Notes under the pieces: model-generated
Seen by the model: the letters and a program-made list of their open reading frames with translations, nothing else
Database searches by the model: none
Told to the model about the DNA's origin: nothing
DNA from: RGIG250 sp964540025
GTDB lineage: Bacteria > Bacillota > Negativicutes > Selenomonadales > Selenomonadaceae
DNA length: 64,000 nt
Assembly (NCBI GenBank): GCA_964540025.1
Contig: CAZIKQ010000002.1
Span: 60,557-124,556 of the forward strand
Reading direction: 5' to 3'
Program-made: the position numbers and the translations under genes
Shown: positions 31,682-40,690 of the stretch, one piece after another
Position numbering within the stretch: the stretch's first letter is position 1
How the letters are laid out: every line of letters starts with the position of its first letter

Positions 31682-32920
31682 ATGAAATCAATGATTAAAG
31701 ACATCAAGCTCGCGCCTTCCGGTCATGATAAGATTAATTGGGTAAAGAATTTTATGCCGGTCCTTAATGCAATTGATAAGGAATATTCTGTTTCCAAACC
31801 TTTTGCCGGAAAAAAGCTGATAATGACTATTCATTTGGAGGCTAAGACGGCATACCTTGCTCTGGTGATGAGAAATGCCGGCGCTGAAGTCACCGTTACC
31901 GGAAGTAATCCGCTTTCCACTCAGGATGATGTGGCTGCTGCACTGGTGGAGGAGGGCATCAATGTCTTTGCCTGGCATGATTGTACAGATGAAGAATATG
32001 AGGAGTTTTTGAACCGGGCACTGGATACTGAACCGGATATAATTATTGATGATGGCGGAGACCTGGTAAATCTGATTCACACTACTCGCCGTGAGCTTCT
32101 GCCTAATATAATTGGCGGTTCCGAGGAAACGACCACCGGCGTCCTTCGCCTTAAGGCGCTGGCAAAAGCAGGTAAGCTTGAATTCCCCATGATGGCGGCA
32201 AACGACGCCTACTGTAAATATTTATTTGATAATCGTTATGGCACCGGTCAGTCAACCTGGGATGGCATTATGCGGACAACAAACCTGGTAATAGCCGGGA
32301 AGAACGTTGTCATAGCTGGCTATGGCTGGTGCGGCAAAGGCGGCGCTATGCGGGCAAAAGGACTTGGCGCCAATGTAATTGTTACTGAGGTGGATCCAAT
32401 AAAGGCAATAGAAGCTGTCTTTGATGGTTTTAGAGTCATGACCATGGATGAGGCTGCAAAGATTGGTGATATCTTCCTGACCCTTACAGGCGACAAGGAT
32501 GTCATCCGTGACCGTCATTTTGCCCTTATGAAGAATGGGGCGATGATGGCTAATGCCGGACATTTTGATGTAGAAATAAATATTCCTGAATTAGAGGCTC
32601 AGTCTGTATCTCGCAGGACTGTCAGGAATAATATCGAAGAGTTCCTGCAACCGGATGGTCGTAAGTTGTACCTGCTTGCCAAAGGACGCCTGGTAAATCT
32701 TGCTTCTGGAGATGGTCATCCGGCAGAGATAATGGATCTTTCCTTCGGTGTTCAATTTTTCTCCGCATTACATATTCTCAATGCTCATAAAGAGCTTAAT
32801 AATGAGGTATATGTACTTCCCAGTGAAGTTGATACAAAGCTGGCGGAGATTAAGCTTGCTTCCATGGGGGTAACCATCGACGAGCTTACCGAAGAGCAAA
32901 GGGCGTACCTGGGAATTTAA
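31682..32920 (+). CDS. ahcY: Adenosylhomocysteinase (S-adenosyl/inosyl-homocysteine hydrolase)
   Basis: NAD-dependent, reversible hydrolysis of S-adenosylhomocysteine to homocysteine and a nucleoside. 412 residues, the short type lacking the ~40-residue insertion of many bacterial enzymes. Seen: MTIHLEAKTAYLA, the catalytic Lys/Asp region, NAD-binding GYGWCGKGGAMRAKG near residue 215, and GHFDVEI. ATG 31682 is set by GAAGGA upstream. The next gene, 20 bp on, is a 5'-methylthioadenosine/SAH deaminase; in methanogens such a pair works through S-inosylhomocysteine, so the true substrate here may be SIH. Confidence 0.93.
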   Translation: MKSMIKDIKLAPSGHDKINWVKNFMPVLNAIDKEYSVSKPFAGKKLIMTIHLEAKTAYLALVMRNAGAEVTVTGSNPLSTQDDVAAALVEEGINVFAWHDCTDEEYEEFLNRALDTEPDIIIDDGGDLVNLIHTTRRELLPNIIGGSEETTTGVLRLKALAKAGKLEFPMMAANDAYCKYLFDNRYGTGQSTWDGIMRTTNLVIAGKNVVIAGYGWCGKGGAMRAKGLGANVIVTEVDPIKAIEAVFDGFRVMTMDEAAKIGDIFLTLTGDKDVIRDRHFALMKNGAMMANAGHFDVEINIPELEAQSVSRRTVRNNIEEFLQPDGRKLYLLAKGRLVNLASGDGHPAEIMDLSFGVQFFSALHILNAHKELNNEVYVLPSEVDTKLAEIKLASMGVTIDELTEEQRAYLGI

Positions 32921-32940
32921 CAGGAAGGGAAGCTTTTGTT

Positions 32941-34215
32941 ATGATTACTTTAATAAAAGGTGCAACTGTTGTGATGCCGAATGGCAAAACCCGGGAATCT
33001 GATATTATAATACAAGGCAATATAATTAAATCAGTAGGAATAGCAGCGGACGGTTTAGCAGCCGACAATGTTATAAATGGTAAAGGGAAACTGGCTGTCC
33101 CGGGTTTTGTCAATGCTCATACTCATGCTTCTATGACGCTTCTCCGCAGTTATGCCGATGACATGAACCTAATGGACTGGCTGAATAATATGATTTGGCC
33201 TATAGAAGCAAAGATGCGCAAGAAGGATATTTATGCCGGTGCAATGCTGGCTGCTGTAGAAATGATCAAAACCGGCACGACTACCTTTGCCGATATGTAT
33301 GGCGATATGGAACAGGTTGCCCAGATGACTATTGAATCAGGGCTCCGGGGTGTTCTCTCCCGCGGCATCATTGGCGTTGCTCCCAATGGAGAGCAGGCTT
33401 TCAAGGAGAATAAAGAACTTTTTGATAATTTTCATGGAGCGGCTGATGGCCGAATTACTGTCATGTTTGGGCCCCATGCGCCTTATACCTGTCCGCCTGA
33501 TTTTTTGCGCCGGGTAGCGGAGGCCGCCAGGGAGCGCAGCGCTGATATACACATACATCTTGCGGAAACAAAAGGCGAGGTTGAGGACTGCCGGAAGAAT
33601 TATGGTAAGACTCCCATGGAAATCATGGAGGATACGGGAATTTTTGATTGTGGGACATTAGGGGCTCATTGTGTTTGGTTGTCCGGTAGTGATATAGAAA
33701 TTATGGTAAAGCATCATGTACGAGTTGCTCATAATCCCGGCAGTAATATGAAGCTGGCCAGTGGGATTGCTCCTGTGACAAAGCTCTTGAAAGCAGGAAT
33801 CACGGTTGGTCTTGGAACCGATGGTGCTTCAAGTAACAATAATCTTGATATGTTGGAGGAAATCAGACTGGCTGCTCTGCTCCATAAAGTGGATACCCTT
33901 GATCCGCTGGCTGTCCCTGCCTTTGAGGCATTAAAGATGGGGACTGAATATGGAGCAAAAGCTGTGGGACTGAATAATCTTGGTCGAATTGAAGAAGGGG
34001 CTATAGCAGACATAACCTTGTTTGATATGAGTGGCTATGCCTGGCAGCCAAAATTTGACCTTGTTTCGCTGCTGGTGTATTCTGCTCCTTCAAATTCCGC
34101 CGATACGGTTATAGTTGATGGCAGAGTACTGATGGAAAAAGGAGAGCTTAAGACCATTGATGAGGAAAGAATTATCCACGAAGCAGCTCAGTCGGTAGAG
34201 AGGATTACTGCCTGA
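32941..34215 (+). CDS. mtaD: 5-methylthioadenosine / S-adenosylhomocysteine deaminase
   Basis: Amidohydrolase-superfamily enzyme that deaminates the adenine of MTA, SAH or related 5'-deoxyadenosines. 424 residues. Metal ligands: HTHASM (H-x-H), HLAET, GAHCVWL and the Asp of GTDGASSNN. SD GGAAGG precedes ATG 32941. Together with ahcY it clears the SAH produced by methyltransferases, including the corrin methylases of the cobalamin operon in this window. Confidence 0.9.
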   Translation: MITLIKGATVVMPNGKTRESDIIIQGNIIKSVGIAADGLAADNVINGKGKLAVPGFVNAHTHASMTLLRSYADDMNLMDWLNNMIWPIEAKMRKKDIYAGAMLAAVEMIKTGTTTFADMYGDMEQVAQMTIESGLRGVLSRGIIGVAPNGEQAFKENKELFDNFHGAADGRITVMFGPHAPYTCPPDFLRRVAEAARERSADIHIHLAETKGEVEDCRKNYGKTPMEIMEDTGIFDCGTLGAHCVWLSGSDIEIMVKHHVRVAHNPGSNMKLASGIAPVTKLLKAGITVGLGTDGASSNNNLDMLEEIRLAALLHKVDTLDPLAVPAFEALKMGTEYGAKAVGLNNLGRIEEGAIADITLFDMSGYAWQPKFDLVSLLVYSAPSNSADTVIVDGRVLMEKGELKTIDEERIIHEAAQSVERITA

Positions 34216-34236
34216 GAAGGGAGATACGGCTGTTAA

Positions 34237-34827
34237 ATGGCGGTAAAGAAGAAATTTTACGCCGTGCGTTGTGGGCGCCAGTCAGGAATATATAAGACAT
34301 GGGCTGATTGCCAGAAGCAGACTATCGGCTATAAAGGCGCTGTTTATAAAGGTTTTTCTACCCTTGAGGAAGCGGAAAACTTTTTGAAAGGGATAGAACC
34401 CGAAAAGTCGAATACGGATAATGCTGAGATTAAGATTTATGTTGATGGCTCCTTTGATGGAAAACGGTATGGCTGGGGCTATGCCGTTTTCCAGGCGGGG
34501 GAGCTTATTTGTAGTGGAAATGGAGCCGGTGATAATCCGGAATATATCAAACATAGAAATATAGCCGGAGAAGTTTTGGCTGCTGTGTACGCAGCTCGCT
34601 GGGCGAGAGAACAAGGACTGGAGGCCGTAACAATTTGTCATGATTATCAGGGAATTTCAGAATGGGCTGAAGGACGCTGGAAAACCAATAATCAAATGAC
34701 TAAGAAATATGCTGATTTCATGAAAGGCTACAGTGATATCGTAAAATTTGAAAAGGTTTCCGGTCATTCCGGGATAGCAGGGAATGAACTTGCCGATAAA
34801 CTGGCCAGACAGGCAATAGGTTTATAA
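34237..34827 (+). CDS. rnhA: Ribonuclease HI with N-terminal viroplasmin-like domain
   Basis: Degrades the RNA strand of RNA-DNA hybrids. 196 residues: an N-terminal viroplasmin/RNase-H-N domain (about 5-50; FYAVRCGRQSGIYKTW and GAVYKGFSTLEEAENFL) that binds hybrids, then the catalytic domain with the acidic residues in YVDGSFDG, NIAGEVLAA, CHDYQG and GNELADKLA, and the His of KVSGHSG. This two-domain form is common in Firmicutes. Starts 21 bp after mtaD, stops 24 bp before ftsK. Confidence 0.93.
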   Translation: MAVKKKFYAVRCGRQSGIYKTWADCQKQTIGYKGAVYKGFSTLEEAENFLKGIEPEKSNTDNAEIKIYVDGSFDGKRYGWGYAVFQAGELICSGNGAGDNPEYIKHRNIAGEVLAAVYAARWAREQGLEAVTICHDYQGISEWAEGRWKTNNQMTKKYADFMKGYSDIVKFEKVSGHSGIAGNELADKLARQAIGL

Positions 34828-34851
34828 AAATTGAGGGGAGGTGGAGCTTCA

Positions 34852-37842
34852 ATGGCTGTAGATAAAAGTAAGAAAACAGAAGGTAAGAGAAGAAAACGAT
34901 CGAAAAAAATGTCTGGCAGAGAAATGAATGCCAATAGCACTACAAGTGAAAGAAGATATGAAATATACGGCGTTATCATAATGGCGCTGTCTTTGATATG
35001 TTTATGCGGACTGTTTAATTTCAACGTGGGATATGTTGGCCTGTATTTTGCCAGGGTAAGTAAATATTTGTTTGGAATTGGTGTCTGGCTTATGCTGATG
35101 GTTGCTTTTGCAATAGGCTGGTGTGCTGCGCGGGACCATAAACTGTTTTCAGATAAACAGAAATCATTTGGCATGGTGCTTGGCGTTGTTTCGGTGTGCG
35201 CTCTGCTGCACCATCTTTTTGTTCCTGTTAACGGGGAGTTATTGCCGGAAAATATTGTTAGCGGCGGCGGAATAATTGGCGGCTTGTCGTTGTTCGCAAT
35301 ACGAAAGGTTTTGGGAATTACAGGGGGGCTGATTTTTTATTTCGCTTTATTTGTCTGCAGCATTATATTGACTACGGGTTTGTCTTTGTCGGGGGGAATA
35401 AAGAAAACAGAGGAAAGCATAAAAAAACAGAGGAAGCGTTTTGTCAGCTCCGGCAATGGTACAAATGAAGGATTTGCCGACAAGGATTCTGTAGGAAAGG
35501 ATTCATTGTTATCAGCTGCGCCGATTCTTAATAATGATACTTTGCAAATCAACCAGAATAGTATAAAAAAGGAATTGCCTCCTCCTCTGCCCCTGGATTT
35601 TGATACATCAATACAACATTTGGATAAGGCTCCGGAGGATGAGGGACTGGTTGAAAACGCCATAAAGGAAGTAAAAAAAGCCGGTGAACTAAAGCTGGAG
35701 GGGTTGCTTTATCGTAATTCAGGAAGTAAGTTGTACAATCAGGAAGATGAAGACGACTTTATAGCATCTGCGTCTGATGAAGATGTTATGACTAAATCGA
35801 GTTTTTCCGATTTTCAAGGGCCTGAAACTGTAGCGGACTATCAGGATAATAATCCTAATGGGCCGTCTACTATAATAACCAGAACGAAAACAGCTGTGGA
35901 GCTGCTTGAAGAAAAGCACCACGCTCTAAAGGCAGAAAACCTTACTAAGTCGGATATTAAAAAACAGGCATTGATTTCCCAGGAATCGATTGAAAATCAG
36001 GAAGACAAGGAAGAAGTCCCAGTTACTGGCGATATGAAAAATATTACCGTTGATGTCTCAGAAATACAGGAACAGAGGGAAGGTGACTGCCATATAGTTG
36101 AAACGGAAAATAAAATGATTCCAATCTCCGAGTATAAATCCGATAGGTATATAGCCATTCCGGCAAATGAAAAGGAGCATATAGAAGAAAAAGAGTCAGA
36201 AGCTTTGGGGCAGTGGGTTGTTACACCTCCGGCATTGGATGAACTTGCTGATAGCATTGGCTGTATCCCTGATGACAGGGAATCGGGGGATAACCGTGAT
36301 GAAACGTTAGCTGAGACCAGCGAGAAAGAACAGGACGACACTGCCATTGAGAACGGAGCTGAAGCACTCGATTGCTTAGACCAGAGCGCTAAACCTAAAT
36401 ATATAATCCCCCGGATAGAAGAAATTCTTTCAAAGCTGGATAACAATCACTCTGAAGGACTAAGACAGGAAATCAATAGTAAAGCTGAAATCCTTTCAAA
36501 GACCATGGCAGATTTTAAGGTCAATGCAAGCATTGTCAACGCTTGTCATGGTCCGGCAGTTACCAGGTTTGAGGTTTCTCCTGCACCGGGAGTTAAGGTA
36601 AGCAAGATTACTAACCTGGCCGATGATTTAGCGTTAGCATTGGCCGCTGTTTCAGTGAGAATTGAACCTATTCCCGGAAAATCTGCCGTTGGAATTGAAG
36701 TCCCCAACGAAAAGCTTGAAGGGGTAGGATTGCGGGATGTTCTGGAGCATCCTGATTTTGCTTCAGCAAAATCAAAGCTGACCTGTGGCATAGGGATGGA
36801 CATTAGCGGTGAGCCTGTTTTTGCTGATATCGCTGCAATGCCGCATCTTCTGGTGGCCGGTGCTACCGGCTCCGGTAAATCGGTTTGTATAAACACGCTT
36901 ATTACAAGTATTCTGTTTAAGGCTACTCCCGATGAAGTAAAGTTTATTCTTATCGACCCCAAGACAGTTGAATTGTCAAACTACAACGGGATACCTCATT
37001 TGATGATTCCCGTTGTTACCGATATGAAAAAGGCTGCTTCTGCCCTGAATTGGGCAGTTCAGGAAATGGAAAAACGTTACGCTAAATTAGCGGCCAGCGG
37101 TGTCCGCAATATGGAAAGCTACAATAAGATTGCCAGGACTGAAGGCTGGGATGTTTTGCCCTCTGTCGTTATCATTATTGATGAGCTTGCCGATCTTATG
37201 ATGGTGGCGCCAAAGGATGTGGAGGATGCAATTTGCCGAATAGCTCAAAAGGCTCGCGCAGCCGGTATACATCTTGTACTGGCAACGCAGAGACCATCGG
37301 TTGACGTAATAACCGGTATTATAAAAGCAAATATTCCCAGTCGGATTTCCTTTGCTGTTTCTTCACAGATTGATTCTCGTACCATTCTTGATGCTTCAGG
37401 CGCTGAGAAGCTTCTCGGTAAGGGAGATATGTTGTTCAGCCCGGTAGGTGTGTCAAAACCGAAACGCGTACAAGGAGCATTTATAAGTGATTCAGAGGTA
37501 GAAAAACTGATAAATTTCATTAAGAGTCAGGGACAGGAAGCTGAAATCAATCAGGAGCTGGTTGATTTCACTGAGAATGACAACTCCAAGGCGGAAAATG
37601 ACGTTGCTGAACAGGAGGATGATTGGAAGGATGAGCTTCTTGATAAAGCGGTAGAATTGGTTATGTCATCAGGCACCGCTTCCACGTCATATATCCAAAG
37701 GCGGTTGCGAATAGGGTATTCCCGGGCAGCCCGTATTATCGATATGATGGAGGAGCTGGGTATCATCGGGCCCAGTGTGGCAGGAAATAAGCCAAGGGAA
37801 ATCTTAATGACACAGGAAGAGGCAAGAGAGGTACTTAGTTAG
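34852..37842 (+). CDS. ftsK: DNA translocase FtsK/SpoIIIE
   Basis: Septal ATP-driven DNA pump that clears chromosomes at division. 996 residues: Lys/Arg-rich N-terminus, three to four membrane segments within about 35-185, a long acidic low-complexity linker (about 190-530), the motor with Walker A GATGSGKS near 669 and Walker B VVIIIDELADLMM near 772, and the C-terminal gamma winged helix (QRRLRIGYSRAARIIDMMEE), which reads orienting DNA sequences. ATG 34852 is chosen for GAGGGGAGGTGG upstream; an in-frame start at 34831 overlaps this SD. Confidence 0.95.
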   Translation: MAVDKSKKTEGKRRKRSKKMSGREMNANSTTSERRYEIYGVIIMALSLICLCGLFNFNVGYVGLYFARVSKYLFGIGVWLMLMVAFAIGWCAARDHKLFSDKQKSFGMVLGVVSVCALLHHLFVPVNGELLPENIVSGGGIIGGLSLFAIRKVLGITGGLIFYFALFVCSIILTTGLSLSGGIKKTEESIKKQRKRFVSSGNGTNEGFADKDSVGKDSLLSAAPILNNDTLQINQNSIKKELPPPLPLDFDTSIQHLDKAPEDEGLVENAIKEVKKAGELKLEGLLYRNSGSKLYNQEDEDDFIASASDEDVMTKSSFSDFQGPETVADYQDNNPNGPSTIITRTKTAVELLEEKHHALKAENLTKSDIKKQALISQESIENQEDKEEVPVTGDMKNITVDVSEIQEQREGDCHIVETENKMIPISEYKSDRYIAIPANEKEHIEEKESEALGQWVVTPPALDELADSIGCIPDDRESGDNRDETLAETSEKEQDDTAIENGAEALDCLDQSAKPKYIIPRIEEILSKLDNNHSEGLRQEINSKAEILSKTMADFKVNASIVNACHGPAVTRFEVSPAPGVKVSKITNLADDLALALAAVSVRIEPIPGKSAVGIEVPNEKLEGVGLRDVLEHPDFASAKSKLTCGIGMDISGEPVFADIAAMPHLLVAGATGSGKSVCINTLITSILFKATPDEVKFILIDPKTVELSNYNGIPHLMIPVVTDMKKAASALNWAVQEMEKRYAKLAASGVRNMESYNKIARTEGWDVLPSVVIIIDELADLMMVAPKDVEDAICRIAQKARAAGIHLVLATQRPSVDVITGIIKANIPSRISFAVSSQIDSRTILDASGAEKLLGKGDMLFSPVGVSKPKRVQGAFISDSEVEKLINFIKSQGQEAEINQELVDFTENDNSKAENDVAEQEDDWKDELLDKAVELVMSSGTASTSYIQRRLRIGYSRAARIIDMMEELGIIGPSVAGNKPREILMTQEEAREVLS

Positions 37843-37868
37843 CGCGGCATACAGGAGTGTACGCAATT

Positions 37869-38567
37869 ATGATTTCTGTTATTATTCCAGCAGCTGGCCA
37901 GGGGAAGCGGTTTGGCACCGGAAAAAACAAAGCGTTTGTTTTATTAGCCGGCAAGACGATCCTGGAAAGAACTGTCACGGCTTTTTCTGATTTGCCGGAA
38001 ATTGGCGAAATAATTATCGTTGTAGCTCCAGATGAGGTTGATGAAATAAAAGGGCAGGTAAAATTTTATCCAAGGCAGGACATTATAAAGGTAGTTGCCG
38101 GAGGAGCCGAGCGCCAATATTCAGTCGAAAATGCTCTGGCGGCAGTAAGGGATGACGCTGAAATTGTCCTGATTCATGACGGCGCCCGTCCCCTCATCAG
38201 CCGCAGGGTGATTCGACAGATTATACGAGCTGTTCGTGATAATTCGGCGGCTATTGTTGCCGTGCCGGTAAAAGATACAATAAAGGTTGTGGCGTCAGGC
38301 GGTTTTGTTACGTCTACCCCAACACGTTCTGAGTTGTGGGCGGTTCAAACACCTCAGGGGTTCAAAAGAGGCCTTTTAATACAGGCATACAGAAAAGCCA
38401 GAGAAGAAGGCTTTTTGGGAACAGACGATTCTTCTTTGGTAGAACGGCTGGGAATACCGGTTAAAATTGTTCCGGGTGAATACGAGAACATTAAGATTAC
38501 AACGCCGGAAGATTTACCGATAGCCAAAATGATTTTGGCAGAAAACAGAGAAAGGAACCTGTTATGA
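37869..38567 (+). CDS. ispD: 2-C-methyl-D-erythritol 4-phosphate cytidylyltransferase
   Basis: Third step of the MEP isoprenoid pathway: CTP plus MEP gives CDP-ME. 232 residues; nucleotide-binding PAAGQGKRFG at the N-terminus, IVLIHDGARPLIS with the metal-binding Asp, VPVKDTIK and TPQGF. ATG 37869 follows AGGAG (37853-37857) at 11 nt. The stop overlaps the ispF start (ATGA). Confidence 0.95.
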   Translation: MISVIIPAAGQGKRFGTGKNKAFVLLAGKTILERTVTAFSDLPEIGEIIIVVAPDEVDEIKGQVKFYPRQDIIKVVAGGAERQYSVENALAAVRDDAEIVLIHDGARPLISRRVIRQIIRAVRDNSAAIVAVPVKDTIKVVASGGFVTSTPTRSELWAVQTPQGFKRGLLIQAYRKAREEGFLGTDDSSLVERLGIPVKIVPGEYENIKITTPEDLPIAKMILAENRERNLL

Positions 38568-39040
38568 GTAGAGTCGGTATGGGCTATGACGTTCATAAAT
38601 TGGTGGAAGGAAGAAAACTAATTATTGGCGGAGTCGAGATTCCTCACAGGCTTGGATTACTGGGGCATTCAGACGCTGATGTGCTCCTTCATGCCATTAG
38701 TGATGCATTACTGGGAGCAGCAGCGCTGGGCGATATAGGAAAGCACTTTCCTGATGATGATCCGAAATTTGAGGGGGCCGATAGCCGGATACTTCTTCGT
38801 CAGGTTGTCAAGCTTGTAAAGGAAAAGGGATTTGACATTGAAAATATCGATGCAACAGTAGTTGCACAGAGGCCAAAGCTGGCTCCTTTTATAGAAAAAA
38901 TTAGAGAAAATATTGCCGCTGATTTGAAGATTGACTTAGATTGCGTAAATGTTAAAGCAACTACAGAAGAAAAACTTGGCTTTACCGGAAAAGAAGAAGG
39001 AATTTCCGCTTACAGTGTTTGCAGCTTAAATAAGGTTTAA
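38564..39040 (+). CDS. ispF: 2-C-methyl-D-erythritol 2,4-cyclodiphosphate synthase
   Basis: Cyclises CDP-ME 2-phosphate to MEcPP. 158 residues, whole length typical. Zinc ligands DVH in GMGYDVHKL and the His in GLLGHSDADVLLHA; KATTEEKLGFTGKEEGI near the end. ATG 38564 overlaps the ispD stop by 4 bp, so translation is coupled. Followed by a terminator. Confidence 0.96.
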   Translation: MSRVGMGYDVHKLVEGRKLIIGGVEIPHRLGLLGHSDADVLLHAISDALLGAAALGDIGKHFPDDDPKFEGADSRILLRQVVKLVKEKGFDIENIDATVVAQRPKLAPFIEKIRENIAADLKIDLDCVNVKATTEEKLGFTGKEEGISAYSVCSLNKV

Positions 39041-39060
39041 TGATTCATGATGATAGAGAG

Positions 39061-39097
39061 GGGACCAGTCCGGACAGTGGACTGGTCTCTTTTTTTG
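39061..39097 (+). terminator. Terminator of the ftsK/ispDF unit
   Basis: GGGACCAGTCC (39061-39071) pairs with GGACTGGTCTC (39079-39089), followed by a run of eight T. Confidence 0.9.
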
Positions 39098-39261
39098 CTG
39101 TTGTTAAAGAGCGTCCCTGGCTGATCGTTCCTTCTGCGCACAACGACGACTGAGGTATTAGCTTAAACTTGTTGATTAAATGATCATTCAACCCTTGCCT
39201 GTTTGGAGTAGGAGAGACTTTTAGCCGTTATAAATTTGTTTATCAATTTTTCCAATTATTG
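39098..39261. other. Intergenic spacer before the cobalamin promoter
   Basis: About 160 bp between terminator and promoter. No gene, hairpin or repeat of note is visible. Confidence 0.5.
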
Positions 39262-39290
39262 TGGAAGTTATTGATAATTTGCTGTATAAT
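39262..39290 (+). promoter_or_regulatory. Candidate promoter of the cobalamin operon
   Basis: Perfect TATAAT (39285-39290) with a weak -35 TGGAAG (39262-39267), 17-bp spacer. It ends just upstream of the riboswitch, placing the transcription start near 39297. Confidence 0.5.
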
Positions 39291-39296
39291 ACTGCT

Positions 39297-39450
39297 CGTG
39301 AATAAAGGAAAGGGCGTCGTGAGACTTAATAGGGAAGTCCGGTACATTCCGGCGCGGTCCCGCCACTGTAAGAAGGAGCAGCTCATTTAGCCACTGGCGT
39401 TGTTGCCGGGAAGGTTGAGTATGCGATGATTTTAGCCAGGAGACCTGCCT
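39297..39450 (+). promoter_or_regulatory. Cobalamin (B12) riboswitch
   Basis: Conserved elements in the right order: AGGGAAGTCCGGT (39331-39343), CCCGCCACTGTAA (39359-39371), GCCGGGAAGG (39405-39414), and the B12 box AGCCAGGAGACCTGCC (39434-39449). These are the core of the adenosylcobalamin riboswitch family. Boundaries are approximate. It stands 120 nt upstream of cbiD. Confidence 0.95.
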
Positions 39451-39536
39451 TTTCTTTCACCGTGATACGATTAGTATCCTGTCTACGATGGATAGGCTAG
39501 TAGGTGTAATGTTACATTTTTGTGTGTAAATTGCAG

Positions 39537-39560
39537 CCTCCTGCCTTTTTATGCGGGGGG
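39537..39560 (+). promoter_or_regulatory. Riboswitch expression platform: RBS-sequestering hairpin
   Basis: CCTCCTGC (39537-39544), loop CTTTTTAT, GCGGGGGG (39553-39560). All eight positions pair, two as G-T. The right arm contains the only SD for the TTG start of cbiD (GGGGGG, 39555-39560), so the fold would block ribosome entry. A terminator role is less likely because no T-run follows. Confidence 0.65.
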
Positions 39561-39568
39561 TTATTTCT

Positions 39569-40690
39569 TTGGAAAAGAAGCTGAGAGGCGGCTATACAAC
39601 GGGCGCCTGTATGGCGGCAGGGGTAAAGGCTGCTTTACATTATCTTATTGAAGGCGAAAGATTAAGCAGCTTGATTCTGACCGCTCTTGACGGAACACCT
39701 TTAACAATACCGGTAAAATCTGTAGAGCCTTTGGGTGATCCGTCGGCCGATGGAGTGCGCGTTGAAATCATAAAGGAATCCGGCGATGACCCGGATATAA
39801 CAAACGGCGCGTCGGTTTTTACAATCACAAAACTGAAGCCCGATCAGTCAATCATCACATTTTCTGCGGGTGAAGGGGTCGGTTACATTACGAAGCCAGG
39901 ATTGCAGGTACCGGTTGGCGAACCGGCAATCAATCTTGGCCCGCGGAAGCTGGTCCAAACTGTTGTAGACGATTTATTAGGACCGGAAGCAGGGGTAGAG
40001 GTTGAAGTTTCAATTCCTGCCGGTACAGAACTGGCAAAGAGGACATTAAACCCGATTTTAGGCGTTGCGGGAGGTATTTCGGTTATCGGAAGTACCGGGG
40101 TATTGCGTCCTATGTCTGAGGATGGATTTAAGAATTCCCTTGTCCCGCAAATTGATGTTGCCATGGCAATGGGATACGAGGCGATTGTCTTTGTGCCGGG
40201 AAAAATCGGTGAAACCCAGGCCGTCAGGCATGGTATAAATGAACAGGTTATAGTTCAGACGAGCAATTTTATTGGCTTTATGCTGGAAGCGGCTGAACAA
40301 AGAGGCGTTAAGGAGCTTCTTTTGTTTGGTCATATTGGTAAGCTGGCAAAAGTTGCAGCCGGCGTTTTCCATACTCATAACCGGATGGGGGATGCCAGAT
40401 TGGAAACCATAGCTGCTTATGCCGCTCTTTACGGCTTACCACCGGAGGGGGTAAAGCGGGTCCTTGAGTCAATTACCACAGAAGAGGCCATGACGGTTAT
40501 TTCTGAGTATAAGCTGGATAAGGTGTATGAGGTAATTGCTCAACGAGCCAGTGAGCGGGCAATGCGATTCGTATTCGGCAATATAAAAATAGGAACCGTC
40601 TTGGTTACTCTAAAGGGTGATGTTCTGGGCATGGACGAAAACGCCAGAGCGATTGGTCGAAAATTAGGATGGGACATGGATGATGCATAA
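39569..40690 (+). CDS. cbiD: Cobalt-precorrin-5B C1-methyltransferase CbiD
   Basis: SAM-dependent C1 methylation in the anaerobic corrin pathway. 373 residues with the family N-terminus KLRGGYTTGACMAAG and VPVGEPAINLGPRK. TTG 39569 is chosen: GGGGGG is 8 nt upstream and the protein then begins MEKKLRGGYTTG, as in homologues; an in-frame ATG at 39551 lies within the regulatory hairpin and has no SD. First gene of the operon, controlled by the riboswitch. Overlaps cbiE by 11 bp. Confidence 0.94.
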   Translation: MEKKLRGGYTTGACMAAGVKAALHYLIEGERLSSLILTALDGTPLTIPVKSVEPLGDPSADGVRVEIIKESGDDPDITNGASVFTITKLKPDQSIITFSAGEGVGYITKPGLQVPVGEPAINLGPRKLVQTVVDDLLGPEAGVEVEVSIPAGTELAKRTLNPILGVAGGISVIGSTGVLRPMSEDGFKNSLVPQIDVAMAMGYEAIVFVPGKIGETQAVRHGINEQVIVQTSNFIGFMLEAAEQRGVKELLLFGHIGKLAKVAAGVFHTHNRMGDARLETIAAYAALYGLPPEGVKRVLESITTEEAMTVISEYKLDKVYEVIAQRASERAMRFVFGNIKIGTVLVTLKGDVLGMDENARAIGRKLGWDMDDA

